64,000 nucleotides of DNA from Zoogloea sp. (lineage in GTDB: Bacteria; Pseudomonadota; Gammaproteobacteria; Burkholderiales; Rhodocyclaceae): NCBI GenBank assembly GCA_016703645.1, contig JADJBR010000010.1, positions 496,001 to 560,000 of the forward strand. Direction: 5' to 3'. Position 1 is the stretch's first letter; the number at the start of each line of letters is the position of its first letter. The translations under genes were made by a program, and so were the position numbers. Below, piece after piece: positions 31,435-39,800 of this stretch. Under the pieces are notes generated by a model. That model saw only the letters and a program-made list of their open reading frames with translations. It did no database searches and was not told the origin of the DNA.

Positions 31435-32676
31435 CTACCTTGGCACCTGATCCCGCGGCCACAGCACCCACATTTCGCCCTTCTGGCGCATCCGCCCCGC
31501 CAGGGCACCCGCCTCGGCGCCGAACCCCCAGAAGAAGTCTCCCCGCACCCCGCCCTTGATCGCACTCCCGGTATCCTGGGCCAGCATCAGGCGCCGCAGG
31601 GGCTGGGGGCTGTTGGGCTGGGTCGTGGCAAGAAACACGGGCGCCCCGAGGGGGATGCTGCGCGGATCCACGGCCAGGCTGCGGCCTTCGGTCAGGGGCT
31701 GGCCCAGGGCGCCCGACGGCCCCCCGGCCGACGGGGGAAGCTCACGGAAGAAGATATAGCTGGGGTTGGCGTTGAGCATTTCCTGCAAACGCCCGGGATT
31801 GGCCCGCGCCCAGGCCTTGATGCCCTCCATGGACGCCTGCTCCAACTTGATCTCACCCTTGTCCACCAACCAGCGCCCGATGGACTGATAGGGGTGGCCA
31901 TTGGCATCCCCGTAGGCAAGACGCACCACACTGCCATCGCTCAGCTCCACCCGGCCCGAACCCTGCACCTGAAGGAAGAACAGCTCGACGGCATCCTCCG
32001 CATAGAGCAGGGTCTTCGCCCCGAAGCGATCCCCCAGCCGGGCCACCTCGGCACGGGCGTAGTAGGGCACCACCTTGTTGCCCACCAGGCGCCCCCGCAC
32101 CCGCTGCCCCTTGAGCTCCGGAAAGACCTCACCCAAATCAATGGTCAACAGGTCATCCGGCACACCATGCACCGGCCATGGGTAAGCCTTGCTGCGGCTG
32201 CGGCTGCCCTTGATCAGGGGCTCGTAATAGCCTGTGACCAACCCCTCCCGGCTCCCGTCGGCATTGAGCACCCGCCAGGGGCTGAGGCGCGCCTCGAAGA
32301 AGCGCCGCACGGCGGCTGCACCCGGCTTTTCCCCTACCCCCCGGGCCGCATCGCACACCGGCCGCCAGACCGCTTGCCGGCTGACGGCCCGGCAAGAAGC
32401 CAGAAAGGCGGGCCAGGCCTCCTCCACCGGATCGCTCGCCCAACCCGGCAACTCGGACCAATCCGCCGCCAGCAGGGGCCGGGCCAGCGGCTGGGGGGCC
32501 GGTGCCCCGCCGACCGCCGGGGTCGTCGCGGGAGAGGGTGCCGTCGCGGGCGTCGTCGGCGGCGGCACCACGACCGGAGCACGGGCAGGCTCGCTGACGG
32601 GCTTCGGCGCGGAAGCGCACGCCACCAGCAAAAGCACCGACACAAGAATGGGGAGACGGGAAAAAGTGGAAAACAT
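31435..32676 (-). CDS. mltA: Membrane-bound lytic murein transglycosylase A (MltA)
   Basis: A 413-residue outer-membrane lipoprotein. The lipobox LLLVACAS (Cys about 19) is followed by a Pro/Ala/Thr-rich linker and then the MltA domain (GLVTGYYEPLIKGSRSRSKAYPWPV) and the 3D domain with catalytic Asp (SLAVDPRSIPLGAPVFL, then LMLAQDTGSAIKGGVRGDFFWG). It cleaves glycan strands to 1,6-anhydroMurNAc. The ATG at 32676 gives a proper lipoprotein signal; the longer reading frame to 33300 runs antisense to the DUF815 gene. Confidence 0.93.
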   Translation of the reverse strand: MFSTFSRLPILVSVLLLVACASAPKPVSEPARAPVVVPPPTTPATAPSPATTPAVGGAPAPQPLARPLLAADWSELPGWASDPVEEAWPAFLASCRAVSRQAVWRPVCDAARGVGEKPGAAAVRRFFEARLSPWRVLNADGSREGLVTGYYEPLIKGSRSRSKAYPWPVHGVPDDLLTIDLGEVFPELKGQRVRGRLVGNKVVPYYARAEVARLGDRFGAKTLLYAEDAVELFFLQVQGSGRVELSDGSVVRLAYGDANGHPYQSIGRWLVDKGEIKLEQASMEGIKAWARANPGRLQEMLNANPSYIFFRELPPSAGGPSGALGQPLTEGRSLAVDPRSIPLGAPVFLATTQPNSPQPLRRLMLAQDTGSAIKGGVRGDFFWGFGAEAGALAGRMRQKGEMWVLWPRDQVPR

Positions 32677-32763
32677 GGATGGGGTAAACTTGCAGAATGC
32701 TGTCGAAACGCGCCCGAGTATAACCACCGCACCGCCCGCCCGGGGATGCACAAGGAAACCACC

Positions 32764-32874
32764 ATGTGGCTGATCGGTCTTGAACTCGGCGTCGTCGCCG
32801 TGCTGCTCGGCATCGTCGCCCTGGCCCTGCGTGGCCCCAAGAACAAGGATACGGAACCCCCACCCCATGACTGA
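32764..32874 (+). CDS. Small single-helix membrane peptide
   Basis: A 36-residue ORF, MWLIGLELGVVAVLLGIVAL then ALRGPKNKDTEPPPHD: one membrane helix and a short hydrophilic tail. AAGGAA lies 7 nt upstream, and its stop overlaps the start of the DUF815 gene by 8 nt. Divergent from mltA by about 87 nt. The pattern is that of a real small membrane protein, but no family is recognised. Confidence 0.5.
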   Translation: MWLIGLELGVVAVLLGIVALALRGPKNKDTEPPPHD

Positions 32875-33730
32875 CCTGAACCAGTTCCTCGCCCGGGCCG
32901 AACGCCTGCTCGAGCGCCTTGAGCACTTCCTCCCGGCACGCCCGGCCGCCCCCGATTGGACGGCGTCCACCGCCTTCCGCTGGCGCCGCCGGGGCAATGC
33001 GGCCGGGCTGCAGGCCATCCCCCATCCGCACTCGATCCGCCTCGCCGATCTGCAGGACATCGACGACAAGAAAGCACGCATCGTCGCCAACACCCGCCAG
33101 TTCCTGAACGGCAAGCGAGCCAACAACGTGCTGCTCACCGGCGCCCGCGGCACCGGCAAGTCCTCCCTGGTCAAGGCCCTGCTCACCGAATTCGCCGCCG
33201 AGGGCCTGCGCCTGATCGAGGTGGACAAGGACGACCTGATCGACCTGCCCGACATCGTCGAACTCGTTGAGGGCCGCCCCGAACGCTTCATCCTGTTCAC
33301 CGACGACCTGTCCTTCGAAGATGGCGAACCCGCCTACAAGGCCCTCAAGAGCGTTCTCGACGGCTCGGTGGCCGCCGTACCGGACAACGTGCTGATCTAT
33401 GCCACCTCCAACCGCCGCCATCTGATGCCGGAGTATTTCTCCGAGAACGCAGCCACCAAGCACAAGGACGGCGAAGTGCACCCGGCCGAGGCGGTGGAGG
33501 AAAAAATCTCCCTGTCCGAGCGCTTCGGCCTGTGGATCTCCTTCTACCCCTTCAGCCAGGACGAGTACCTGGCGGTGGTGCGGCATTGGCTGGGCGAGTT
33601 CGGCGTGCCGGCCGAGGCCATCCCCGACGCCCGCGGCGAGGCCCTGCAGTGGGCGCTGCTGCGTGGCTCCCGCAGCGGCCGGGTGGCCTGGCAGTTCGCC
33701 CGGGACTACGCGGGGCGTTTCGAACAATGA
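32867..33730 (+). CDS. DUF815 AAA-type ATPase
   Basis: A 287-residue P-loop ATPase of the DUF815 family (conserved, function uncertain). Walker A is in NNVLLTGARGTGKSSLVKAL; Walker B-like RFILFTDDLSFEDGE; sensor-like LIYATSNRRHLMPEYFSEN. The C-terminal part has LSERFGLWISFYPFSQDEYL. Its stop overlaps the next start (ATGA). DUF815 followed by a Nudix-ThiE fusion and yacG is a common betaproteobacterial arrangement. Confidence 0.88.
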   Translation: MTDLNQFLARAERLLERLEHFLPARPAAPDWTASTAFRWRRRGNAAGLQAIPHPHSIRLADLQDIDDKKARIVANTRQFLNGKRANNVLLTGARGTGKSSLVKALLTEFAAEGLRLIEVDKDDLIDLPDIVELVEGRPERFILFTDDLSFEDGEPAYKALKSVLDGSVAAVPDNVLIYATSNRRHLMPEYFSENAATKHKDGEVHPAEAVEEKISLSERFGLWISFYPFSQDEYLAVVRHWLGEFGVPAEAIPDARGEALQWALLRGSRSGRVAWQFARDYAGRFEQ

Positions 33731-34665
33731 GAAAGATCGTGCATGTGGCCGCCGCCGTCATCACCCGGCCCGACGGCAGCTTTCTGGTCGGGCAGCGCGC
33801 TGCCGACACCTTCTACCCGGGCTACTGGGAGTTTCCCGGCGGCAAGGTCGAAGCCGGCGAAACCCCCCGCGAAGCCCTGATCCGCGAGCTCCATGAAGAG
33901 CTCGACATGGAAGTCCTGGAAGCCTGGCCGTGGCTCACCCGCGAACACGTCTACGAGCACGCCCACGTCAATCTGCACTTCTTCGAAGTGCCCGCCTGGC
34001 GGGGTGAGATCCACGACCGGGTGCACGCAGCCCTCTCCTGGCAACAGGCCGCGACCATGGACGTGGCGCCCATGCTGCCGGCCAACGGCCCCATTCTCAA
34101 AGCCCTGCGCCTGCCCCGCCGGATGGCCATCACCCAGGCCGCCGAGATCGGCATCGACACCCAGCTAGCCCGCCTCGACCAGGCCCTGGCCAGCGGCCTG
34201 CGCCTGGTCCAGATCCGCGAACCCGGCCTGCCCGCCCCCGACCGGGAAGCCTTCGCCCAGGCCGTGCTGGCACGCACCCGGGCCGCGGGCGCCATCGCCC
34301 TGATCAATGACGACGTGGACCTGGCCACCCGCCTCGGCGCCGACGGCGTGCATCTGCCGGCGCGCCGGCTGGCGGAGCTGAACACCCGACCGGATCTGGA
34401 ATGGATAGGCGCCTCCTGCCACACCCGCGACGAGCTGGAGCAGGCCGCCGCCCTGGGGCTGGACTACGCCCTGCTCGGCGCGGTCAAACCCACCGCCAGC
34501 CACCCGGAGCGCGACGCACTGGGCTGGGACGCCTTTGCGGACCGGGTGCGCGCCCTTCCGCTACCGGTGCTGGCTTTGGGCGGGCTCACGCCCGACGACC
34601 TGAACGCGGCAAAAGCCCATGGCGCCCACGGCGTGGCGGGCATCCGGAGTTTCTGGCGGGGATAG
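33727..34665 (+). CDS. Nudix hydrolase (MutT-like) fused to a ThiE-like domain
   Basis: A 312-residue two-domain protein. Residues 1-130 are a MutT-type Nudix hydrolase with a near-canonical Nudix box (GGKVEAGETPREALIRELHE, then EL). It probably cleanses 8-oxo-dGTP. Residues about 135-310 form a thiamine-phosphate-synthase-like TIM barrel (LVQIREPGLPAPDREAFAQA, LINDDVDLATRLGADGVHL, GLDYALLGAVKPTASHP, LALGGLTPDDL). The role of the second domain in such fusions is unclear. Confidence 0.92.
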   Translation: MRKIVHVAAAVITRPDGSFLVGQRAADTFYPGYWEFPGGKVEAGETPREALIRELHEELDMEVLEAWPWLTREHVYEHAHVNLHFFEVPAWRGEIHDRVHAALSWQQAATMDVAPMLPANGPILKALRLPRRMAITQAAEIGIDTQLARLDQALASGLRLVQIREPGLPAPDREAFAQAVLARTRAAGAIALINDDVDLATRLGADGVHLPARRLAELNTRPDLEWIGASCHTRDELEQAAALGLDYALLGAVKPTASHPERDALGWDAFADRVRALPLPVLALGGLTPDDLNAAKAHGAHGVAGIRSFWRG

Positions 34666-34687
34666 GGCGAAGGACGCGGCGGACCGC

Positions 34688-34894
34688 TCAGTGACGCAGA
34701 TCGCGGAGAGGGTCGGACTCGTCATCGAGGGGCGAGTCACCCTCGACGCGATAGCTGTCGGTGGCCCAGGCGCCCAGATCAATCAGGCGGCAGCGCTCGG
34801 AACAGAACGGCCGCTGCGGGCTCTGGGGGCCCCAGACGACGGCGGTACCGCAGGTCGGGCACTTGACGACGCGGGGTTTGGGGGAATCGCTCAT
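34688..34894 (-). CDS. yacG: DNA gyrase inhibitor YacG (zinc-binding)
   Basis: A 68-residue zinc protein with the four-cysteine pattern [10 protein letters not shown] and [17 protein letters not shown], typical of YacG. It sequesters GyrB in E. coli. The tail is acidic ([13 protein letters not shown]). The ATG at 34894 is the natural start. It faces the Nudix-ThiE gene and is downstream of the DGR terminator. YacG often lies next to coaE and zapD; here those are 10 kb away, and the DGR block sits between them, suggesting an insertion. Confidence 0.93.
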   Translation of the reverse strand: MSDSPKPRVVKCPTCGTAVVWGPQSPQRPFCSERCRLIDLGAWATDSYRVEGDSPLDDESDPLRDLRH

Positions 34895-35002
34895 GGCATG
34901 CACTGGAAAGATCGGGGAAACAACGGGCGCGCATAGGTTGGGCGCGGCAAGGACGCCCGGAGCATGCCCGACCACCGCCCGATCATCAACCCACAACCGA
35001 TG

Positions 35003-35040
35003 AAAAACGCCCGCCACCGCAGTTGCGGTCAAGGCGGGCG
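35003..35040 (-). terminator. Terminator closing the DGR operon
   Basis: On the minus strand CGCCCGCC (35033-35040) pairs with GGCGGGCG (35008-35015). The inner stem ACCGC/GCGGT extends it, and TTTTTC follows. It lies about 80 nt past the template repeat, so the RT mRNA and TR would end here. Confidence 0.85.
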
Positions 35041-35122
35041 CTTCCCTTTCGCTTGTACCCCTGCCCCTGGACCCTTCCTGACCCTACGTCCGGCTCCTTG
35101 AAGGCGGACGCTCGCGCGTGGA

Positions 35123-35243
35123 GGGTGCGGGCAAGCCGAAAACCGGTGTTGTTGTTGCGGTTGTCCGGGGTGTTCCTGTTGCGGATGGCCGAGCGGGCAT
35201 TGTCTGGTTGGTTGTTCCAGCCGCCGCCGCGCAGCACCCGGCG
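35123..35243 (-). repeat. DGR template repeat (TR)
   Basis: A 121-nt non-coding template starting 4 nt past the RT stop, on the same strand. It aligns gap-free with the VR at 36855-36975. Of 17 mismatches, 14 are at TR adenines (to G, T or C), as produced by adenine-directed error-prone cDNA synthesis. Translated in the VR frame it would be rich in Asn codons (for example CGC AAC AAC AAC ACC). The three other mismatches are GAC to TTC (first base), ACC to ATC, and CGC to CGG near the 3' end; the last may mark the IMH*/IMH difference. Confidence 0.93.
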
Positions 35244-35247
35244 TTTC

Positions 35248-36345
35248 TCAGGGCAAGGGCACCTCCACCGGGCAGCCATCGGCCCACAGGGGGTCGAACC
35301 AGCCACCCTTGAAGAGGGTGTGGCGCAAATGCGCCGTATTGGCATGGCGGGCGTGGGCGATCCAGCTCCCCACCCGGCAACGCACGTCGTCACCATCCAG
35401 CTCGCGACGCCGCCAGCGGCCGCGCAGATCTTCCAGGCGGTTGCGAAAGCGGGTCACATTGGCGGCGTTCAAGCGCCGCCGTCCATCCGCCAGCAGTTCG
35501 AAGCCCAGGAAGCCCTGGGGCTGGGCCGTGGCCGCGATCCGCGTCTTGGCGGGATGCAGGCGCAGCCGGCGGCCGCACAGATAGTCGTCAATGCGCGCCC
35601 GCCAGTCCTCCAGCCGGGCGGGATCATCGGTAAACAGCGCAAAATCGTCCACGTAACGCAGATAGGGCGCCCGCAGCACTTCACTGACCCAGTGGTCAAA
35701 ACCATCCAGATACACATTGGCGAAGAACTGGCTGGTGAGATTGCCCAGGGGCAGGCCCCGCCGCCGTGCCGCCACGCTCAACAGATCATCCCCCGGAAAG
35801 AAACACTCGGCGGGCTCCTGGAGGTTGGACCCATCAATGAGGCTGTCGCACAGGGCCAGGGTGCGGGGGCAGGCGATCCGCCGACGCAGGTCGCGCTTCA
35901 ACACGGCGTGGTCGATGGCCGGAAAGTAACGCCAGATATCCGCCCTCAGCACGTGGGTGTGGCGGTCGCGCAAGTGCTCAAAGCGTGCCACCGCCCGGTG
36001 GGTGCCCTTGCCCACCCGGTTGGCGTAGCTGTGGTTGATGAAACCCCGCTCGAAGATCGGCCCGATCACCCCCACCAGAGCGTGGTGCACCACCCGGTCG
36101 CGAAAGGGGGCCGCACTCACCAGCCGGCGCTTCGGGTCGCGCACGATGAGCTCGAGATAGCGTCCACTGCGGTAGCTGCCGTCCCGTAACTGCCGCTCCA
36201 GGCGCAGCAGCTCGCCTTCCAGGTTGGCAAAGAAACCCGCCGCACCGGGCTTGCTGCGCTTGCCGGCCACCGCCCGGCGGGCCGCGTGGTGCAGGGCCGC
36301 AAAGGAGGCAATGCCGTCAAAGAGATCGTCATGCCTGCGTGACAT
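35248..36345 (-). CDS. DGR reverse transcriptase
   Basis: A 365-residue reverse transcriptase of the group-II-intron-like DGR clade. RT motifs in order: [25 protein letters not shown] (about 64-88), [17 protein letters not shown], then [20 protein letters not shown], and the catalytic YVDDFALF at about 230. The LPLGNLTSQ segment is the DGR-specific form of the motif that reads QGxxxSP in other RTs. The C-terminal LDFLGF-like [16 protein letters not shown] follows. It has no maturase or endonuclease domain. It overlaps avd by 17 nt and is followed at once by the TR. Expected role: copying TR RNA with random bases opposite adenines. Confidence 0.95.
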   Translation of the reverse strand: MSRRHDDLFDGIASFAALHHAARRAVAGKRSKPGAAGFFANLEGELLRLERQLRDGSYRSGRYLELIVRDPKRRLVSAAPFRDRVVHHALVGVIGPIFERGFINHSYANRVGKGTHRAVARFEHLRDRHTHVLRADIWRYFPAIDHAVLKRDLRRRIACPRTLALCDSLIDGSNLQEPAECFFPGDDLLSVAARRRGLPLGNLTSQFFANVYLDGFDHWVSEVLRAPYLRYVDDFALFTDDPARLEDWRARIDDYLCGRRLRLHPAKTRIAATAQPQGFLGFELLADGRRRLNAANVTRFRNRLEDLRGRWRRRELDGDDVRCRVGSWIAHARHANTAHLRHTLFKGGWFDPLWADGCPVEVPLP

Positions 36346-36811
36346 CCGCCGCCTCCGCTGAGCTTACCGCGCGGCCCGGGCCGGCCCGGTCGCTGCGCAA
36401 CCAGCCCCCCACCAGCCGCCCCACGTCGTCAATGCGGCGTGCCGCATGTTCGTAGGCCTTGAAATCCAGGTGGCGCAAATCCTTGGCCAAGCGGATGCCA
36501 AAGCGCATCTTTTCCAGGCCCAGATTGGCCGCCCGCAAATGGGCCCCGCGCTCGCGGGTGTAAGTGGCGCAGATCAGGCTGTCCAGCACCCCCTGGGCCT
36601 CCACCTGCAAGCGGTCGCCCAGCAGGAACTTCTGGCTGCGGGGCAGCTTTTCCAGGGTGGGGATCAGCCACAGCAACAACTGGTACATGGCCTCCAGAGC
36701 CGGGCCGCCGGCACGCGCCGCGCCCTGACGGGCGCTGTGCTGCGGGGGCGCTGCCCCCGCGCCCCCACCCGGTTTGTCCGACTCAGACTTGGGTGCCTCA
36801 CTCATGCTCAT
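36329..36811 (-). CDS. avd: DGR accessory variability determinant (Avd-like helical protein)
   Basis: A 160-residue protein. A disordered N-terminus (1-38, Ser/Gly/Ala/Pro rich) precedes a mainly helical domain (about 39-140, ALEAMYQLLLWLIPTLEKLP, then RSQKFLLGDRLQVEAQGVLD) typical of the four-helix-bundle Avd family. Avd forms a pentamer that binds RT and TR RNA. The basic helices (RLAKDLRHLDFKAYEHAARR) fit that role. Start overlaps the target-gene stop (ATGA). Placement between VR gene and RT is the standard DGR order. Confidence 0.88.
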   Translation of the reverse strand: MSMSEAPKSESDKPGGGAGAAPPQHSARQGAARAGGPALEAMYQLLLWLIPTLEKLPRSQKFLLGDRLQVEAQGVLDSLICATYTRERGAHLRAANLGLEKMRFGIRLAKDLRHLDFKAYEHAARRIDDVGRLVGGWLRSDRAGPGRAVSSAEAADVTQA

Positions 36812-39800
36812 TTCCCTGTCTCGAGAGGTAAAGGTTTAAAGGATGAAGATTTAAGGGTCCGGGCAAGCCGAAAACCGATGACGTAGTCGCGGGTGCCCGG
36901 GGCGCCCCAGTTGCGGATGGCCGAGCGGGCAATGAATGGATGGTCGTTCCAGCCGCCGCCGCGCAGCACCCGGCGATCGTTACGACAGTCGACCTCCCAG
37001 GGCTTGCTCCCATCCTCCGGCGCACCCTGATAGTTGTCGTGCCAGCAGTCCTGCACCCATTCCCACGCATTGCCATGCATATCGTAAAGACCGAAGGCAT
37101 TCGGCTTAAAACTCTTTACTGGCGCAGTGCCGAAATCACCCTCTTTGCAGCCACCAACCTTTGCGTATTGACACACGTCCTTCGCATCGTCTCCGAAGTA
37201 ATACCGTGTTGCACTCCCCGCCCGAGCGGCGTACTCCCACTCCGCTTCCGATAGCAAACGGTAGCTCTGCCTCGTGCGCTCGCTCAACCACTTGCTGAAG
37301 GCCGCGGCGTCCCCCCAACTCACACATACCACAGGGTGTTCAGCTGTCTGCCTAATTTTTGGCTCGTTCCACGAACACCACCCTGCTTTCTGCTTGTATC
37401 CCGTCTCTGTCACGAAACGGGCGAAGTCCCCCCGCGTCACTTCGGCTTCCATCACCGCAAACGGCTCGCTGAGCCTCACTCGGTGCTGCGGCCTTTCATC
37501 ATCAAAACTGCCTTCTTCGCCCCTCGCCGACCCCATCACGAAACTCCCCGCCGGCAGCACCCGCAGCCAGGGGCAACTATCGTCCGGGCAGTCGCGGAAG
37601 CGTTGCCCCACGATCAACCCTTGCCCAACGGTCTTGCCTACCCATAGTTCGTAGGTATCCACATCGGGCTTGTTGTTCAACAAGTTCATGGGTTTGACAG
37701 CCGCCAAGCCCGCCGCCGCGGCACGGGTGGCAATCCAGCGGGCCAGGGCGCGGTCGCTGCGGCCCTGAATGCGCAGCTCGGTGTCGCCCGGGCTGTTGTC
37801 GGCGCGCAGCTCCACCCCCCGCACCCGCAGGCCGGCTTTCTGGAACTCGGCGGCGAGCTTGCGGGCCAGGGGGCGCTGGTCCTCCCGGGCGATCTGAAGA
37901 TTGAGGATGGGCGTCTTGCCCCGAGCGGCGAGCAGGTGGGCGCGCAGGGTGTCGATTTCGCCCCCGGCCAGGGGGCCATTGTCTTCGGCCGCGCGGATCA
38001 GTCGATAGATGGGTGCGGCATGACGTTGCAGAGTGACAGGCAAGGCCGCGCGCGCCAGTTGCAGGGTGAGCACGGTGCGGGAACGCGCATCATTGACACC
38101 CGCTGGCGCCCCGGTTTCGATGGCCAGGGCACGCTGCACGGCCAGGGGCAACGCGTCGGAGACGCCCTCGGCACCCTCGATGAGGGCGGCCAGGACGGCC
38201 GGACGGGCACCCCGCTGGGGATTGAAGAGCGCGTCCACCTGGGCCTTGAGGGCAGCGGGCTGATCCAGGGGGATGGCGGGCCACGCATACGGCGCGAGCT
38301 GGTCGGGTTCCGGTTTGGGGTCGGCGGCACAATTGGAGACCACCAGGCCGGGCAACTCGGCCTCCACAGTGCGGAGGGTCCAGGGCGCCCCGGAACCTTC
38401 CGGCCGCAGCGCCGCCAGACGGCCGCCCAGGGCCTCGGCCGCGGCCTGATCCGCCGCCCGGTGGAGGATTTCACCGGCCTTGGGGAGGGGAAGGCCGGGA
38501 TGGAGTTGCTGCCACAGGGCGGCCTGGTAGGCCACCGGCGCGTAGGCGGAACTGCTGGAGGAGGCTTGCGGTTTGCGGATCAGGTCGTCGGCCAGGGTTC
38601 GGGTGGCATCGTCCACGCCCTTGGCGTCCTTGGTGGCACAGGTGAGCAGATCCACGGCCTGGGGCGCACTGGCTGCGCCCCACAGGCCGAGGCTACCGCC
38701 GGCATCCAGGCCCAGGAAACGACTGCCGTCGGGGACAAAGGCGATCCGCGACAGGGCCGGCGTGGGCATGGCCATGGGGCCGCTGCCCGGATCGGCGCGG
38801 CCAAGGGGCTTGCCGTCGCTGGCCTGACGCAGCAGCAGGCGGCCTTCGGCGTCAGCTTGCAGCAGCAGCCCCTCGCCGGGGTGGAAGGCCAGGGCCTCCG
38901 CCGTCGGCCCGCGGGTGTCGCGCCAGAGGGCCGAAGCCGGGGTGCCTGTTGCGTTTGCCGGCCCGGCGGCGGCGCTTGAATACACGCTCAGACTGCCGCT
39001 GTCGGCCACGGCCAACAGGCTCACCGCATCGTCGTAGGCCATGGCCATGACCCGACCCGCACCGAGGCTGCGGTCGCCGCCCACAGAAGTGAGCCTGGGG
39101 AGGGCCGATTCCTGAAGCACGCGGTCGGTCGAAACGGTGGCCAGCCGCGACCCATCGGGCGCGAGGGCGAAGCCGGCCGTGGGGCCGGCGGTGGCCTGAA
39201 AATCAAGGAGCTTGCCGCTGGACGCATCCCACATCTGTATTCCCCGCTCGCCCGCAACAACGACCCGCGTGCCCCCTTCCGCCAGGGCCAGACGCAAATC
39301 AGCGCCGGCCAGCTGGAGCGCATCGACAGGCGCCTGCCAGGGGGTGCCCACCGGCGCGCCGGTGACTGCGCTCCACAGACTCAGGCGCCCATCGAAGCTC
39401 ACCGTGATGAGGCGGCTGCCATCCGCGGTGAACACAGCATCGCTGGGGGTGGGAAGGGTACCGAGCGGAATTGTCGTCACCGGCTTGCCGCTGGGCAGTT
39501 CCACGACCATCAGACCGCGATCCGGGCCATTCAGCGCCGCCCGGCGACCGTCCGGGCTGATCGCCAGGATGGGGCTATCCCCCGCCGTGATCGGGGCGAT
39601 GATCACCCGCGTCTGGAAAGGCACGATGCCCGGTTCGGGCAGCCCCCATCCGGTGCGTTCCCACACCCCCGGCAGGGCCAGCACGGAGGCCAGCATGGGC
39701 ACCAGCACCAGGGATTCAACCCACAGGCGCAGCCCGTGCAGGGGCGACCCATTGCGGAACAGCAGGGCACGCAGCCAGTCCGGCAGGAGGTGGGCCAGCT

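Noticed and set aside
31273-32874. 533-codon plus-strand ORF antisense to mltA
   Set aside because: mltA is certain on the minus strand. Only the last 36 codons, outside mltA, look like a real small gene and are listed separately.
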